A stretch of DNA of 64,000 nucleotides, taken from positions 272,947 to 336,946 of the forward strand of contig NZ_FNIF01000003.1 of assembly GCF_900103825.1 (NCBI RefSeq), read 5' to 3'. How positions within the stretch are numbered: the stretch's first letter is position 1; the number at the start of each line of letters is the position of its first letter. This DNA is from Paenibacillus sp. yr247. GTDB taxonomy: Bacteria > Bacillota > Bacilli > Paenibacillales > NBRC-103111. A program made the translations under genes and the position numbers. Shown here piece by piece: positions 17,231-27,285 of this stretch. The notes under the pieces were generated by a model, which was not told the origin of the DNA, ran no database searches, and was given only the letters and a program-made list of their open reading frames with translations.

Positions 17231-18019
17231 CTATTTCTTTCCTTTTACATACCATTTGATATAATCATCAATTGTTTCGGGCAAAGCTTTTTTTGCATAT
17301 TTGATATGTTTGTAAAGAATTTCTTTATCCTCGTCCGTAACGAGCCAATCGCCGGACATGGAATGAATGAGTTCATAAATCTCGTCGTTTTTGATTTCCA
17401 TGATTCTGTCTACAAACGAACTTAACTGTTTCTTGTTGTCCAGAAGCGTATTGCACCAACGATAAACTTCTTTCTTTCTTACCTTGAGCGGCAAAAATTT
17501 TCTCTCCGGATTCGTCGTAGATATATTGAAACAATTGGCATGATCGATCATCCGGAAGTCGTATTGCTTGCTGCCGTCGTCAGCGGGCAGAAAAAGCAGG
17601 TTTTTCGGATTTCGGTCAGAATTGCCTACCCAATGGTCAAATACAATGAGTCCGGCAATCTGATCCACATTTCTGATTTGTTCTTTGGTTATGTTGCTGG
17701 ATAAATCGGTAAACATCATCGTATCCTCAATAAATCTGCTGGCAAACTGGTTGCCTGATTTAAAGCCAACTTTGGCTAACTTCTCATTGTGCTTAATAAA
17801 GCTTCCTGAAACACGCACTATTTTGTGATGCGGGATAGGTAATTGGAGACGGTTTGCCAACGTATTCACGATGTATTCATAAGTCACTACCCAGTTCCCT
17901 TGAGGATTATTCTTGAACTTAACTACGTACTTATGATTATCGCTAAATAATATCAGATGTGGTGAGGATCTCCCGCCGCTCATAGGTCGTATATAGGAAA
18001 CAGGCTTTATTCTGCCCAT
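17231..18019 (-). CDS. HipA-like kinase family protein
   Basis: 262 aa, ATG behind GGGGAG. Kinase-like outline: HLILFSDNHKYVVKFKNN (N-lobe with the ATP lysine), FDHWVGNSDRNPKNLLF near residue 130 (catalytic Asp and Mg-binding Asn) and MIDHANCF (metal-binding Asp). This fits the HipA/PI3-4-kinase-like superfamily found in Bacillales outside toxin-antitoxin modules; no HipB-like partner is present. It is the last gene of the galU-uxs-ugd operon (20-base gap). A full paralogue lies at 35098-35889. Context suggests phosphorylation of a spore-surface protein or glycan, which is inference. Confidence 0.82.
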   Translation of the reverse strand: MGRIKPVSYIRPMSGGRSSPHLILFSDNHKYVVKFKNNPQGNWVVTYEYIVNTLANRLQLPIPHHKIVRVSGSFIKHNEKLAKVGFKSGNQFASRFIEDTMMFTDLSSNITKEQIRNVDQIAGLIVFDHWVGNSDRNPKNLLFLPADDGSKQYDFRMIDHANCFNISTTNPERKFLPLKVRKKEVYRWCNTLLDNKKQLSSFVDRIMEIKNDEIYELIHSMSGDWLVTDEDKEILYKHIKYAKKALPETIDDYIKWYVKGKK

Positions 18020-18039
18020 GCTCTACTCCCCTCTTCAAC

Positions 18040-19413
18040 TTACTGTATTCCTAATCCTTCATACATAAATCCCAACTCGGCAAGATTCAGTTTCTTTAAA
18101 TAGTTTCTCGTATCGAGAATATAACGATTTCTCATCTGCCAGTAGATCGTCTCCCAGTTCAACAGACGGTACTCATCCCAGTGTGTCAACAGCACAAGAG
18201 CATCCGCACCAGCTGCCGTATCTGTCGGCCGTTCGCAGTATCGAATGGGCAGGTGACTGTTCATCTGTTGGAACATCTCCATTCCTTTGGGATCATGCAC
18301 CGCCACATTCGCCCCCAGGTCTACAAGCTTGCCGATAATGTAAGAGGCTTGCGTATGGCGGGCATCGTCTGTATTCGGTTTGAAAGTCAATCCAAGAATG
18401 CCGATGTTTTTGCTGTTTAAGGACGTTAAACTCCTTTGTATTTTTTGTATACAATAATCGTGCATACTCACATTCGATTCGATTGCCGCTTTTACAAGGG
18501 AAAGTTCAGAGCCATACTTTTGGCTTTCAAACAATATTTCCGCCGTATCCTTGGGGAAGCAGCTGCCGCTCCACCCGCTGGACACCTGCAAAAATTTATT
18601 CCCGATCCGCGAGTCAAGCCCCATTCCGTGGGCGACATCCAACACATTGGCGCCAAGCGAATCACAAAGCCTCGCTACCTCGTTAATATAACTGATCTTC
18701 ACGGAGAGAAAGGCGTTCGATACATATTTAATCATCTCCGCACTCTTAGTATCCGTTTCGAAGTAAACAGCTTTCGGAGAATTAATGTTATACGGAAAAG
18801 CGAAATGTTCGAATAGGCCGGAATAATCGGTCCGTTCCACCAAAGGGGCATAAAGTTTCTGCATCACTTTCATAGCTTTGTGAGAAGCAGTGCCGATGAC
18901 GATCCGATCCGGGAAGAACACGTCTTCAAGCGCATAACCCTCCCTAAGAAATTCAGGATTGCTGACCACCGCAAAATGCCGATTGTTATGCAGTCCCGAA
19001 GCTTCCTCGATGATCGATGCAACCAAATCCGACGTGCCGACAGGAACCGTTGATTTATTCACGATAACGGTGAATTTGCCAGCATTAAGATGCTCCCCTA
19101 TGCTTCGCGCTGCAGACCTGACGTACTTCAGATCAACGGTACCGTCTGATTTCGAGGGTGTGCCGACCGCGATAAATACCACATCGGCATGATACACACA
19201 ATCATAAGTTTGTGTTGCAGACAGCAGTGAAGTGCTTACCATTTGCGAAACACATGATGCCAGTCCTGGCTCATAAATGGGGCTGTTGCCCCTATTAATC
19301 TCCTTTACCTTACGTAAATCCGTATCGATAATGGTTGTAGGATACCCTAGAACGGCAAAAGCTGTTCCCGTCACGCTGCCTACGTAACCAGAACCTACAC
19401 ATACAACCTCCAC
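18040..19413 (-). CDS. UDP-glucose 6-dehydrogenase
   Basis: 457 aa from a GTG start with GGAGGGG six bases upstream. Converts UDP-glucose to UDP-glucuronate with 2 NAD. Motifs: CVGSGYVGSVTGTAFA (Rossmann), VGTPSKSDGTVDL, NPEFLREGYALEDVFFPDR, and the catalytic cysteine in GWSGSCFPKDT near residue 270; C-terminal NAD/UDP domain GILGLTFKPNTDD. An insertion near residue 200 (ERTDYSGLFEHFAFPYNINS) is longer than in TuaD-type enzymes. Lies between galU-uxs upstream and a HipA-like kinase downstream, giving a complete UDP-glucose to UDP-xylose route. Confidence 0.92.
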   Translation of the reverse strand: MEVVCVGSGYVGSVTGTAFAVLGYPTTIIDTDLRKVKEINRGNSPIYEPGLASCVSQMVSTSLLSATQTYDCVYHADVVFIAVGTPSKSDGTVDLKYVRSAARSIGEHLNAGKFTVIVNKSTVPVGTSDLVASIIEEASGLHNNRHFAVVSNPEFLREGYALEDVFFPDRIVIGTASHKAMKVMQKLYAPLVERTDYSGLFEHFAFPYNINSPKAVYFETDTKSAEMIKYVSNAFLSVKISYINEVARLCDSLGANVLDVAHGMGLDSRIGNKFLQVSSGWSGSCFPKDTAEILFESQKYGSELSLVKAAIESNVSMHDYCIQKIQRSLTSLNSKNIGILGLTFKPNTDDARHTQASYIIGKLVDLGANVAVHDPKGMEMFQQMNSHLPIRYCERPTDTAAGADALVLLTHWDEYRLLNWETIYWQMRNRYILDTRNYLKKLNLAELGFMYEGLGIQ

Positions 19414-19426
19414 GACGTTCCCCTCC

Positions 19427-19509
19427 ACCCTGGTGCGACTATTACATGCTCGGTTAAGTGAGTCGTCACCTCGGCGCGACTTCTTACATGCTCGGCTATG
19501 TTAGTCGTC
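19427..19509. repeat. Two direct 41/42-nt repeats between uxs and ugd
   Basis: Copy 1 at 19427-19467 and copy 2 at 19468-19509 share GCGACT, TTACATGCTCGG and AGTCGTC. Within each, CGACT and AGTCG can pair as a small stem. They fill the entire space between the stop of the UDP-xylose synthase gene and the start of ugd, overlapping the latter's alternative start. Confidence 0.85.
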
Positions 19510-19514
19510 AACCT

Positions 19515-20471
19515 TTACTTTGACTGTTGTTCTCGGTATGCCTCAATCGTACGACGCAATCCTTCCGGAAAATCAATGCTCGGCTCCCAGCCTAATAGGG
19601 TTCTCGCTTTGTCGATCACAGGACGTCTTACTTTCGGATCGTCCTTAGGAAGAGGGTTAAACGTAAGGCGGCTGCCCGATTGTGTCATGCTTTTGACCAG
19701 GTGCGCCACCTCAAGAATGGAGATCTCAACAGGGCTTCCAATATTGATCACCTGTCCGTTCGCTTGCTCACATGCCATCATAAGCTGTAATCCTTTAACC
19801 GTATCGTCCACATAACAGAAGGAACGGGTTTGCGTTCCATCGCCATACACCGTTATCTCTTGATCAGTTAGAGCTTGGGTGACAAAATTGGAAATCACTC
19901 GACCGTCATCATTCCGAAGGCCTGCTGAATACGTGTTAAAAATACGGGCAACCTTTACCTTCAATTCATACCGATGCGCATATTCATAACAGAGTACTTC
20001 GCCGAGCCGTTTCGCTTCATCATAGCAGGCTCTGGGTCCCCACGTGTTGACATTGCCCCGATACTCTTCATGCTGGGGGTGAACTTCCGGATCTCCGTAG
20101 GCTTCACTTGTGCTCGTAAAGACCATTTTGGCCTTGTTGCGCAATGCCAATTCGAGCATATGTTTCGTGCCGAGGGTATTGACTGCGATCGTAGCAAACG
20201 GCTCCGCCTGATAAAACTTGGGCGATGCCGGCGACGCCAAATGATAGATTTCTTCAACCCCATTCAGTACAGGCATCAACAGCGTGGCTTCCTCAGAGAC
20301 GTCACACGCGATGCAAGTAAAAAGACCAGAATCCGATAACTCCTGCACATTTCCCTTTTTCCCTGTGGAGTAATTATCCAGTCCGATGACTTGGACGCCT
20401 TGTGAGATTAACTGTTTTGCTAAATGGGATCCCAGAAACCCCGCCGCACCCGTAATCAATACCTTTTTCAA
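19515..20471 (-). CDS. UDP-glucuronate decarboxylase (UDP-xylose synthase), SDR family
   Basis: 318 aa. Converts UDP-glucuronate to UDP-xylose and CO2. Motifs: [13 protein letters not shown] (NAD binding), [20 protein letters not shown], and [14 protein letters not shown] (catalytic Tyr-x-x-x-Lys), RIFNTY, then [13 protein letters not shown]; these match the UXS subgroup rather than GalE. A TTG start is proposed because TTG overlaps the galU stop as TTGA and the GGGGGTGAT site is 9 bases upstream; a second TTG two codons earlier is too close to it. Same operon as galU and ugd. Confidence 0.88.
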   Translation of the reverse strand: MKKVLITGAAGFLGSHLAKQLISQGVQVIGLDNYSTGKKGNVQELSDSGLFTCIACDVSEEATLLMPVLNGVEEIYHLASPASPKFYQAEPFATIAVNTLGTKHMLELALRNKAKMVFTSTSEAYGDPEVHPQHEEYRGNVNTWGPRACYDEAKRLGEVLCYEYAHRYELKVKVARIFNTYSAGLRNDDGRVISNFVTQALTDQEITVYGDGTQTRSFCYVDDTVKGLQLMMACEQANGQVINIGSPVEISILEVAHLVKSMTQSGSRLTFNPLPKDDPKVRRPVIDKARTLLGWEPSIDFPEGLRRTIEAYREQQSK

Positions 20472-21349
20472 TTCCAATCACCCCCTTCTGCTAACAAATG
20501 GCGGAGATATTTTTTAAACTCCTCTTGCAATGATTCATTCTTACAAGCCAGCTCCACCGTAGCTTTCAAAAATCCCAATTTATCTCCGACGTCGTAAAGC
20601 TTACCCGTAAATTTGTATGCATACAGCGGGCGGAATTGAATCAGCTCTTGCAAAGCATCCGTCAGTTGAATTTCTCCCCCGACTCCCATTGGGATATTTT
20701 CTAATATTTGAAATATTTCAGGTTCCAAAATGTATCTTCCAACGATAGCCGCATTGGACGGAGGGTTCGTAAGCGGTTTTTCAACTAGTTTGTGTACCTG
20801 ATAAAGCCGATCCCCAATGAGCTTCCCATCCACGACACCGTACTTGCTAACCTCCGACCATTCCACCTCATCCACGGCGATAACGGAGGCTTGCTTCTCT
20901 TCGTAGATTTGCATGAGCTGCTTGAGACAGGGGATATCACTATCTATGATCATGTCCCCAAGCAGTACGGCGAAAGGCTCGTTACCGATAAATTTACGTG
21001 CGCACCAAATGGCATGGCCGAGTCCAAGCGCTTGCTTTTGCCTCACATAATGAATTTCTACAAGATTGGTAATGTCATCAACGATTTTCAGCAGACTCTG
21101 TTTGTTTTTTTCACGCAAATTGAATTCGAGCTCAAAATTGATATCAAAATGATCCTCAATCGACCTTTTACTGCGACCGGTTACGATCATAATATCTTCA
21201 ATCCCTGATTCAACCGCTTCTTCTACAATATATTGAATGGTAGGTTTATCAACAATCGGCAGCATTTCCTTAGGCATCGCTTTCGTTGCGGGAAGAAACC
21301 TGGTTCCTAAGCCAGCGGCAGGGATAATCGCTTTTTTAATCTTTTTCAT
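20468..21349 (-). CDS. galU: UTP--glucose-1-phosphate uridylyltransferase
   Basis: 293 aa; start at the ATG behind GAGGG giving [20 protein letters not shown]. Makes UDP-glucose from glucose-1-phosphate and UTP. Nucleotidyltransferase signature [20 protein letters not shown] at residues 10-30, followed by [18 protein letters not shown] and VEKP. Head of the four-gene operon galU-uxs-ugd-hipA-like, so it feeds the glucuronate/xylose branch directly. Length and motif order match GalU/GtaB. Confidence 0.93.
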   Translation of the reverse strand: MKKIKKAIIPAAGLGTRFLPATKAMPKEMLPIVDKPTIQYIVEEAVESGIEDIMIVTGRSKRSIEDHFDINFELEFNLREKNKQSLLKIVDDITNLVEIHYVRQKQALGLGHAIWCARKFIGNEPFAVLLGDMIIDSDIPCLKQLMQIYEEKQASVIAVDEVEWSEVSKYGVVDGKLIGDRLYQVHKLVEKPLTNPPSNAAIVGRYILEPEIFQILENIPMGVGGEIQLTDALQELIQFRPLYAYKFTGKLYDVGDKLGFLKATVELACKNESLQEEFKKYLRHLLAEGGDWN

Positions 21350-21386
21350 CACATTCCCTCTTTCTTTCCGGCTGTAACGTAATAAC

Positions 21387-23963
21387 TTAAAACTTGCCTC
21401 GCACAACCAAGTGAAGTCCAGGTTTCTTTCGCGCTGATATTCTGGGTACGTATACACCATGATTTCTCAGCTGATCCTGCATCCAGGTTTGGGCAAGCTG
21501 TGTGCATTCCCAGGTAAAAAGAATGCTTTGGCTTAATTTCGTTTTACTCTCAACCATGTGTTTGAAAATCGGGTATTTACGAACAGGCGGTTTACGTCGT
21601 GACACACTTTGACTGGACCACGACGATTTAATTCGGTGAACGCGAAGTACCCTGGTAACAGCCGGGATTTGCATGACGGCGCTTTGAATGACGCAGCCCT
21701 TTGGAAGTTCGTTCAGATTAAACGAGAAATAGGATACCGGATTCATCCCTTGTTGAATGCGCCGGTAACGGTTAGGCTGAAGATATATGGTGCGGGTGGT
21801 TTCGACAGAAGCATGTGAAGTATTTGTGGCATCTGTAAGCGTGCCGATAGCAGCTGTACGCCATTCTGTCCATCCTTCTTGCCATTCGTCATAAATACCG
21901 TTTTCCACGATACGTTTAAACCTTTCCACATACCGTGTAACAGGATGATGATCAGCAACAAAGCTTCTCGACCGTTGTCTCAACTGTTTGCGCAGATTTT
22001 TATCTGTGTAAAGCCGATGCATGGTAAGAAATAACTCATCTTCCACATTGTCATCATGATGAATTTTACAAACCACGTCGCCCGGCAGCTCTGAATAAGC
22101 ATCGATATCCGATACGATAGCCGCTTTGCCATGCGACAAAACGTCAAGCAGCGTCAACGATGATTCTCCATCCGTAGGATTGTGCAATTGGATGCAAACA
22201 TCCGAATGGCTTAGCATTGTTTGGTATTCAGCTTGCTCCACATACCCCATAAATTGAACAATGTGATCTAGTCCTAGCGCGCTTACAAAAGACTTCAGCT
22301 TTTTCAGATAACGAGACGCTCCATTGCTGGCGATGGTATAACGAATATCTGTAAATCCTTCTTCATACAGCCTTTTCACGCAGCGAATGGCGAGCTCAAT
22401 GTGCTTGTTTTCTTCCATACGGCCAAAGCTGGAAAACACAAAATCACGATCCATCAAGAGCGAGATCATAACAGGAAGTTTTTGCGGCAATCGGCATAAT
22501 CCTACATTACGATAACCTTTGTTTAATAAAAATCTTTGCGCATATTGATTATGAACAATAATAGATTTGGCCGACTTCAAATAATCATCAATGTCATCAT
22601 CTGAACATTTATTCAAATAAAGATCGTGTAAAATGACAACTCCCGGGTATTTTTTCACATATGGAACCATGTAGGCGTGATTTTTGCTATTACCTAGTTG
22701 AAACATCACCTCATCGTATTGATGGGCTTTCTGCTCGAATACATGGTGTTTAAATATGCGCTTTATTTGATCATCCTCAATCTCGGGAGGCAATAAAGGT
22801 TCATACCCTTCATTAATGAACAAGTCGCATTCATAATTTTCTTGAAAAGAAGGTAAGATGACATTCAGATAATGGGCTATTCCGCTTTTGAGCGGTGTGA
22901 GTGGCGAGAATATGGCAAGTTTTTTACGCAAAGCATACTGATAAGCTTCCAGAACCTTAGCACCTGCCGAATACCAATCAAATTGATCGGTTCGATCAAA
23001 GCCTTTGCTCCGCAAATTGCTCCTTACTTCCTCATCTAATAAGCATGCAGTCAACCCTTGTCTAATAGCTGCTCCATTGCTTGGATGGACCTGGTAGGCT
23101 GCATCGCCAGAAATGGTAAGGAAAGGAGAATGTGCGAAAGTAAGCACAGGTGTACCGCATGCCATCGCCTCCAACACAGTTACTCCGGAACCCTCATCTT
23201 GTGATGGATACACGAATAGCTGGGCACCGTTATACAGCTTTATGAGCCTGCGATCGGACATCCCATTCAGCCACAGTACATCTTGATTCGTTCCAGTTCG
23301 CCCTGCTTCTGCCAATAGCGATTTCTTATCAACATTATTCAAGTCGCCTGTGATCACCAATTGATAGTGTCGGTTCATCTGGTCATTCACCTGTCCAAAA
23401 GCTTTGATCAGTTTAGACACATGCTGCCTGTCAGTCACATCTGCCGTACTCATAACAAATGGTTTGAGAATGCCAAACTTACTCAAGGCTTCGTCATCGT
23501 TTGGCACCCGTTTAAATCGCCTGCCCGCTCCGCCGTATATCAATTTAATTTTCTCCGGGGCAATCCCAGCAGTACGTATGGCTTCCTGCTTGATCGATTC
23601 GCAGTTAGCCAGAATCAAATCACACGATTGGATAAAATCGATTTTGTCCAGTTCTTCGGGTATCATCCTTTCTTGCAGAAGCACAGCCACCTTCGTCTTA
23701 CCAAACCATGCTTTTCTTAGGGGAGGTAACCTCTTTTCAAACGGACTGAAGATTTGAAAAAGGTCAATCGCACGATTATTCAAAAATCGCTCCAGCTGAG
23801 CCTGAATGGGCAGGGCGTTAGAACCCGTATCCGGGTAAAAAGAATGGTAGGTGTGACTTGGATTTTCCTTTCGAATCGAACGGATCAATCTTCTGGCAAA
23901 TTTACCCACTGATCGATGTTTGGATTCCGTCAGTGTAAATGACATATCAAATGCGATATTCAT
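21387..23963 (-). CDS. Double GT4 glycosyltransferase fused to a DNRLRE-like domain
   Basis: 858 aa; start is the ATG behind AGGTGG giving [20 protein letters not shown]. Two GT4 modules: residues ~1-350 with [19 protein letters not shown], and ~365-700 beginning [19 protein letters not shown] with [19 protein letters not shown]. Residues ~735-858 resemble a DNRLRE domain: [39 protein letters not shown], then [20 protein letters not shown] and VYVPRI. DNRLRE domains normally belong to secreted or cell-surface proteins, so its fusion to a signal-less glycosyltransferase is unusual. Its leader carries two hairpin repeats (23982-24052). Likely a polymerising or two-step enzyme. Confidence 0.85.
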   Translation of the reverse strand: MNIAFDMSFTLTESKHRSVGKFARRLIRSIRKENPSHTYHSFYPDTGSNALPIQAQLERFLNNRAIDLFQIFSPFEKRLPPLRKAWFGKTKVAVLLQERMIPEELDKIDFIQSCDLILANCESIKQEAIRTAGIAPEKIKLIYGGAGRRFKRVPNDDEALSKFGILKPFVMSTADVTDRQHVSKLIKAFGQVNDQMNRHYQLVITGDLNNVDKKSLLAEAGRTGTNQDVLWLNGMSDRRLIKLYNGAQLFVYPSQDEGSGVTVLEAMACGTPVLTFAHSPFLTISGDAAYQVHPSNGAAIRQGLTACLLDEEVRSNLRSKGFDRTDQFDWYSAGAKVLEAYQYALRKKLAIFSPLTPLKSGIAHYLNVILPSFQENYECDLFINEGYEPLLPPEIEDDQIKRIFKHHVFEQKAHQYDEVMFQLGNSKNHAYMVPYVKKYPGVVILHDLYLNKCSDDDIDDYLKSAKSIIVHNQYAQRFLLNKGYRNVGLCRLPQKLPVMISLLMDRDFVFSSFGRMEENKHIELAIRCVKRLYEEGFTDIRYTIASNGASRYLKKLKSFVSALGLDHIVQFMGYVEQAEYQTMLSHSDVCIQLHNPTDGESSLTLLDVLSHGKAAIVSDIDAYSELPGDVVCKIHHDDNVEDELFLTMHRLYTDKNLRKQLRQRSRSFVADHHPVTRYVERFKRIVENGIYDEWQEGWTEWRTAAIGTLTDATNTSHASVETTRTIYLQPNRYRRIQQGMNPVSYFSFNLNELPKGCVIQSAVMQIPAVTRVLRVHRIKSSWSSQSVSRRKPPVRKYPIFKHMVESKTKLSQSILFTWECTQLAQTWMQDQLRNHGVYVPRISARKKPGLHLVVRGKF

Positions 23964-23981
23964 GTGTTCACCACCTAATAT

Positions 23982-24052
23982 AGGGATCTTTGAGCGCAGC
24001 TCAAAGTCTCTCCTTTTTAGGGATCTTTGAGCGCAGCTCAAAGTCTCTCCTT
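23982..24052 (-). repeat. Two identical 34-nt hairpin repeats in the leader of the double GT gene
   Basis: Copies at 23982-24015 and 24019-24052, 37 bases apart and identical. Each holds CTTTGAGC-GCA-GCTCAAAG (8-bp stem, 3-nt loop). On the transcribed strand each begins AAGGAGAGA, resembling a ribosome site. Related elements with GATC in the stem occur at 46670-46718. Confidence 0.9.
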
Positions 24053-24080
24053 ATTTGGACTTGGACTCTTTTATTTTTCA

Positions 24081-24089
24081 TATAGTATG
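24081..24089 (-). promoter_or_regulatory. Candidate sigma-K -10 box for the double GT gene
   Basis: On the minus strand CATACTATA fits CATANNNTA, about 120 bases upstream of the start codon and just before the hairpin repeats. The -35 is not convincing. Confidence 0.3.
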
Positions 24090-24149
24090 CATACATATGA
24101 AAGCCCATATAGACCGTTAACCAGATGCCTTGGAAATTTGGCGTTTGTC

Positions 24150-25181
24150 CTACATGGATTTAAACATTGATGATTCCATCATGTTTATGGCGATTTTGAT
24201 ATTCTGCTCCTCCGATTTCCGGCAAACGAGCAATCCGTCTTTCGTGGAAACGATGATCAGATCATCCACGCCAATCGCAATCACTTTCTGATTTTCCGCA
24301 TAGATAATCGAGTTGTTTGCACGAAGTGGATAAACCTCGCCAAACATCAGATTTCCCTGATCATCTTTAGGGAATACCCTTTCCAATGCCACCCAGGAGC
24401 CAACGTCGTCCCAAACAAAATGGACCGGTATCATGTACACCGTCTCCGCTTTTTCCAGAATGGCGTAATCAACGGATAGTTTGGGTAGAGTTGCGTAAAC
24501 CGTTTCTAAGGGCTCACCCGATAACCAAAGCTTATTCCACATGTCTCTTTGATACAGCTTCATATAATAATCAATCGTGGATGGTTTCCAAACAAAAATA
24601 CCGCTGTTCCAATACGTGTCAGGCTCAAGAATCAATTCGCGAGCTTGCTGCTCACCCGGTTTCTCAACGAAATTCAATACACGTTTGACTTGGCCTACTA
24701 TAGTCTCAGAAGCTGCGCGTATATACCCGTAGCCTGTCTCGGGACGTGTGGGTACAATACCTAAAGTAATAATCGATTCTTTCTTCTTCGCTAGCCATTC
24801 CGCTTCCAACAATGCCTTCATTAAAGCTTTATCATCTGGAATATACTGATCCGAAGGTGCCGTTACTAACACATCATCCATATTTTGCTGTAAAAAAAAA
24901 CGTGCAGTTAATGCCATGCACGGTCCTGTGTCCCTCTGTTCAGGCTCCACTATCAAACGGCTCGGATCTAAGTGCGGCAACTGCTCACGGATCAAAGGTA
25001 TATAAGATGATCCTGCAACAACGTATATATCCGCCATGTCTACATGCTTAAGAAATCTATGGTAAGTTTGTTGGAGCATGCTCTCGTGGGAGGTCAGCTC
25101 CAAGAATTGCTTAGGTTTCGATTCTACGCTTCGTGGCCAAAACCGCAATCCTTTACCTCCAGCCATAATCACAACTTTCAT
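24150..25181 (-). CDS. manC: Mannose-1-phosphate guanylyltransferase
   Basis: 343 aa behind GAAGGAGTGAG. Makes GDP-mannose from mannose-1-phosphate and GTP. Signature AGGKGLRFWPRSVESKPKQF at residues 7-26, then PEQRDTGP, TAPSDQYI (Mg site), GYGYI, FVEKP near 170 and WNSGIFVW. Length equals the single-domain guanylyltransferase; the isomerase domain of bifunctional ManC/AlgA is absent. Provides the substrate for a possible GDP-mannuronate route with the AlgD-like enzyme at 7.5 kb. No phosphomannomutase or mannose-6-phosphate isomerase is encoded in this window. Confidence 0.92.
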   Translation of the reverse strand: MKVVIMAGGKGLRFWPRSVESKPKQFLELTSHESMLQQTYHRFLKHVDMADIYVVAGSSYIPLIREQLPHLDPSRLIVEPEQRDTGPCMALTARFFLQQNMDDVLVTAPSDQYIPDDKALMKALLEAEWLAKKKESIITLGIVPTRPETGYGYIRAASETIVGQVKRVLNFVEKPGEQQARELILEPDTYWNSGIFVWKPSTIDYYMKLYQRDMWNKLWLSGEPLETVYATLPKLSVDYAILEKAETVYMIPVHFVWDDVGSWVALERVFPKDDQGNLMFGEVYPLRANNSIIYAENQKVIAIGVDDLIIVSTKDGLLVCRKSEEQNIKIAINMMESSMFKSM

Positions 25182-25320
25182 CAGAGACTCACTCCTTCAA
25201 AGCATCAAGGATTCCTGTTTCATACTATGCATATAACTAGCGCGAAACATGGACGAATAGCAGTGAAGGTGAAAAATAGTCTCTTGTCCTCAAATGCGGA
25301 CCATATACCGAATTTTATTG

Positions 25321-27285
25321 TTAATTGGAATTGAACTCATCAACCCCTATCTCGAATGAAACGGTAGAAGAGGTAATACCAAGTGCAAGGCAAAAGCCGT
25401 GACCGAATATCGGACTGCGCGGGATATTCCAACTTACGGCGACTGAAACCGGACGAACCCAGGCAAATATACGGTCTGTACGAAATCCCCGTTTATCCCC
25501 GTCCTCGAAGGGAACGATTGCTTGCCGGCCCTCGCGCAGCAGACGCAAGTAGTCAGGGGAAAGCCCAATATCAAGGCAAAGGGGAAGCTGGGTAAGCGGA
25601 ATTTGTTCATAACGGATGCCGATACTGCTTCTGCCCTTTGCAAGCGTAAATCGTTTTATCAAGCCGTAGGCCGGGCTGTTTGGCTCTCGATTGACAATGA
25701 CCAATTCCACCTCACCATCCGGTTTTGTTTGCAGTGAAATCGTCTCGTAACGATCATGTTCGAAGCCATAATCGGCTAAAGCACCGGGGTGATTCCGTGG
25801 AACATCCATAAAATCGTTGAGTTGCTCCAACCAGTTCCAGTCGTCCGAAGGATTACCTACGACAAGAACACCGTCATTATCTTTGAAGTGAAATACATAG
25901 ACGATGCGTCCGCCAAAGCGGGGAGTAATGATTGCTGCGAATACCTCGTTGCGCAGGATAACTTCCTCATTCCCGTCAACGTCCAAATCTTTTATGGAAA
26001 CGAGAGCTTTCCCTTTCGTATCCGGATCCGCCCCCCATTTTGCCGCTTCCATTAATATATAGCTCGTACGGGCGTGACTTGCAAGGGTACGAGCCCAAGG
26101 GGCGGGAGAGCCTATCGAGTCTTCTCGTGTCATATCTTGATTGGGGTCAGTGTGAATACTGTTTGGGGCATCGTGCCAGCCTGTTTCATAAGTGCTGGCC
26201 AACAAGTGTTTACGGGCCAAATCAAGTAATGTAGGTGCTATATCGCATTGAGATGAAAGCAGCTTTAGTCTGTCCCAAGCTTGCTTAATCATGTTCTGGT
26301 ACGGCATCCAAATCGGTGATCCCGCCCATCCCATATAATCTTCACCGGCTCCGAATTGCACGGCCAGTTCCCGGTAAGTACCCGGCTCAAGGGAGCGAGG
26401 GGGGCGGATTGTATGGCGGCTCAACCACTGATTTAGCAAGACAGGTTGAATACCCTGACTGCTTACGAGCCATTGAAGAAATCGCCGATAATGGTTGACT
26501 GCTTGTGGATTCCATGGGGGCACACCTGCTGCCTTTTCCATGTCGTCACCGTAAATAGCGATGACATCCCTGCCACTGCGTATCTCCTTACCCAATTGGG
26601 ACATGAGAAAATCAAGCTTATACTGCTGCTGATCCGTCTCCAAAGGGATATTTAGGCGAATTTCTCCTGACAACGGCAGGGCAATAAGGCCGTTTCCGCG
26701 TCGGATATAATGGGCCTCAAAAAGCTCAGGCCTAAAACCGCAGCTTTGGTCGAATTGGTGTCGTCTCCATTTTGCAACAAATAATCGGTCGTCTCCCAAA
26801 ATGTAGTGAAAACCCTTGTTTGCTAGAGTTGTGTCAGTAAGTACGGGACTAAGCCGTTCCGTATTCCAAACACGTTCGGGTACCCAGAAGCCGGTCACCT
26901 CAGAAGGATGTACACCCAGCCAATCTTCAATTAGGCTGAGCTCCTCCTGTATTTGGTATCGGTTATGTTCACGGTCAAACAGCGGCATAATGTTTTGCGA
27001 ATAAGAAGATCCGATTACTTCTAATAGTCCAGACTCCCGCATTTCAGCGATTTCTTCAAGAAAACGGGGCTCGAACCAAGCACAGGCTTCTATCAATGTA
27101 CCGCTGATGTGGAGGTGAAGAGGGATGTCATTTACGGAGTGAAGCTCAAGCACCGCACGTAAGCCGGCAGAAGCATCTGGGGGACCGACAATCTCGGCAA
27201 GTCCCGCCCGGTTGGGGTAACCGTTTGTAATTAAGTACTGATTCGCATGATGGACGATAGCAAAAGGGACTCGGGAATCTTTCAA
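25321..27285 (-). CDS. Glycoside hydrolase family 57 protein
   Basis: 654 aa from a TTG start whose TTGA overlaps the stop of the upstream APH gene, with AAGGGA before it. GH57 landmarks: AIVHHANQYLITN near residue 9, LELHSVNDIPLHLHISG near 46-62, GFWVPERVW at 132-140 (catalytic Glu region) and AIYGDDMEK at 243-251 (acid/base Asp region). Residues ~420-654 form a beta-rich domain (ISPRFGGRIVYVFH-like) typical of the C-terminal part of GH57 glucanotransferases. Acts on alpha-glucans (amylase, branching or 4-alpha-glucanotransferase); exact activity unresolved. No signal peptide. Operon with a phosphotransferase and a GT4. Confidence 0.82.
   Translation of the reverse strand: MKDSRVPFAIVHHANQYLITNGYPNRAGLAEIVGPPDASAGLRAVLELHSVNDIPLHLHISGTLIEACAWFEPRFLEEIAEMRESGLLEVIGSSYSQNIMPLFDREHNRYQIQEELSLIEDWLGVHPSEVTGFWVPERVWNTERLSPVLTDTTLANKGFHYILGDDRLFVAKWRRHQFDQSCGFRPELFEAHYIRRGNGLIALPLSGEIRLNIPLETDQQQYKLDFLMSQLGKEIRSGRDVIAIYGDDMEKAAGVPPWNPQAVNHYRRFLQWLVSSQGIQPVLLNQWLSRHTIRPPRSLEPGTYRELAVQFGAGEDYMGWAGSPIWMPYQNMIKQAWDRLKLLSSQCDIAPTLLDLARKHLLASTYETGWHDAPNSIHTDPNQDMTREDSIGSPAPWARTLASHARTSYILMEAAKWGADPDTKGKALVSIKDLDVDGNEEVILRNEVFAAIITPRFGGRIVYVFHFKDNDGVLVVGNPSDDWNWLEQLNDFMDVPRNHPGALADYGFEHDRYETISLQTKPDGEVELVIVNREPNSPAYGLIKRFTLAKGRSSIGIRYEQIPLTQLPLCLDIGLSPDYLRLLREGRQAIVPFEDGDKRGFRTDRIFAWVRPVSVAVSWNIPRSPIFGHGFCLALGITSSTVSFEIGVDEFNSN

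Noticed and set aside
17231-18019. HipAB toxin-antitoxin module
   Set aside because: No HipB-like HTH partner at either HipA-like gene; operon context is nucleotide-sugar synthesis.
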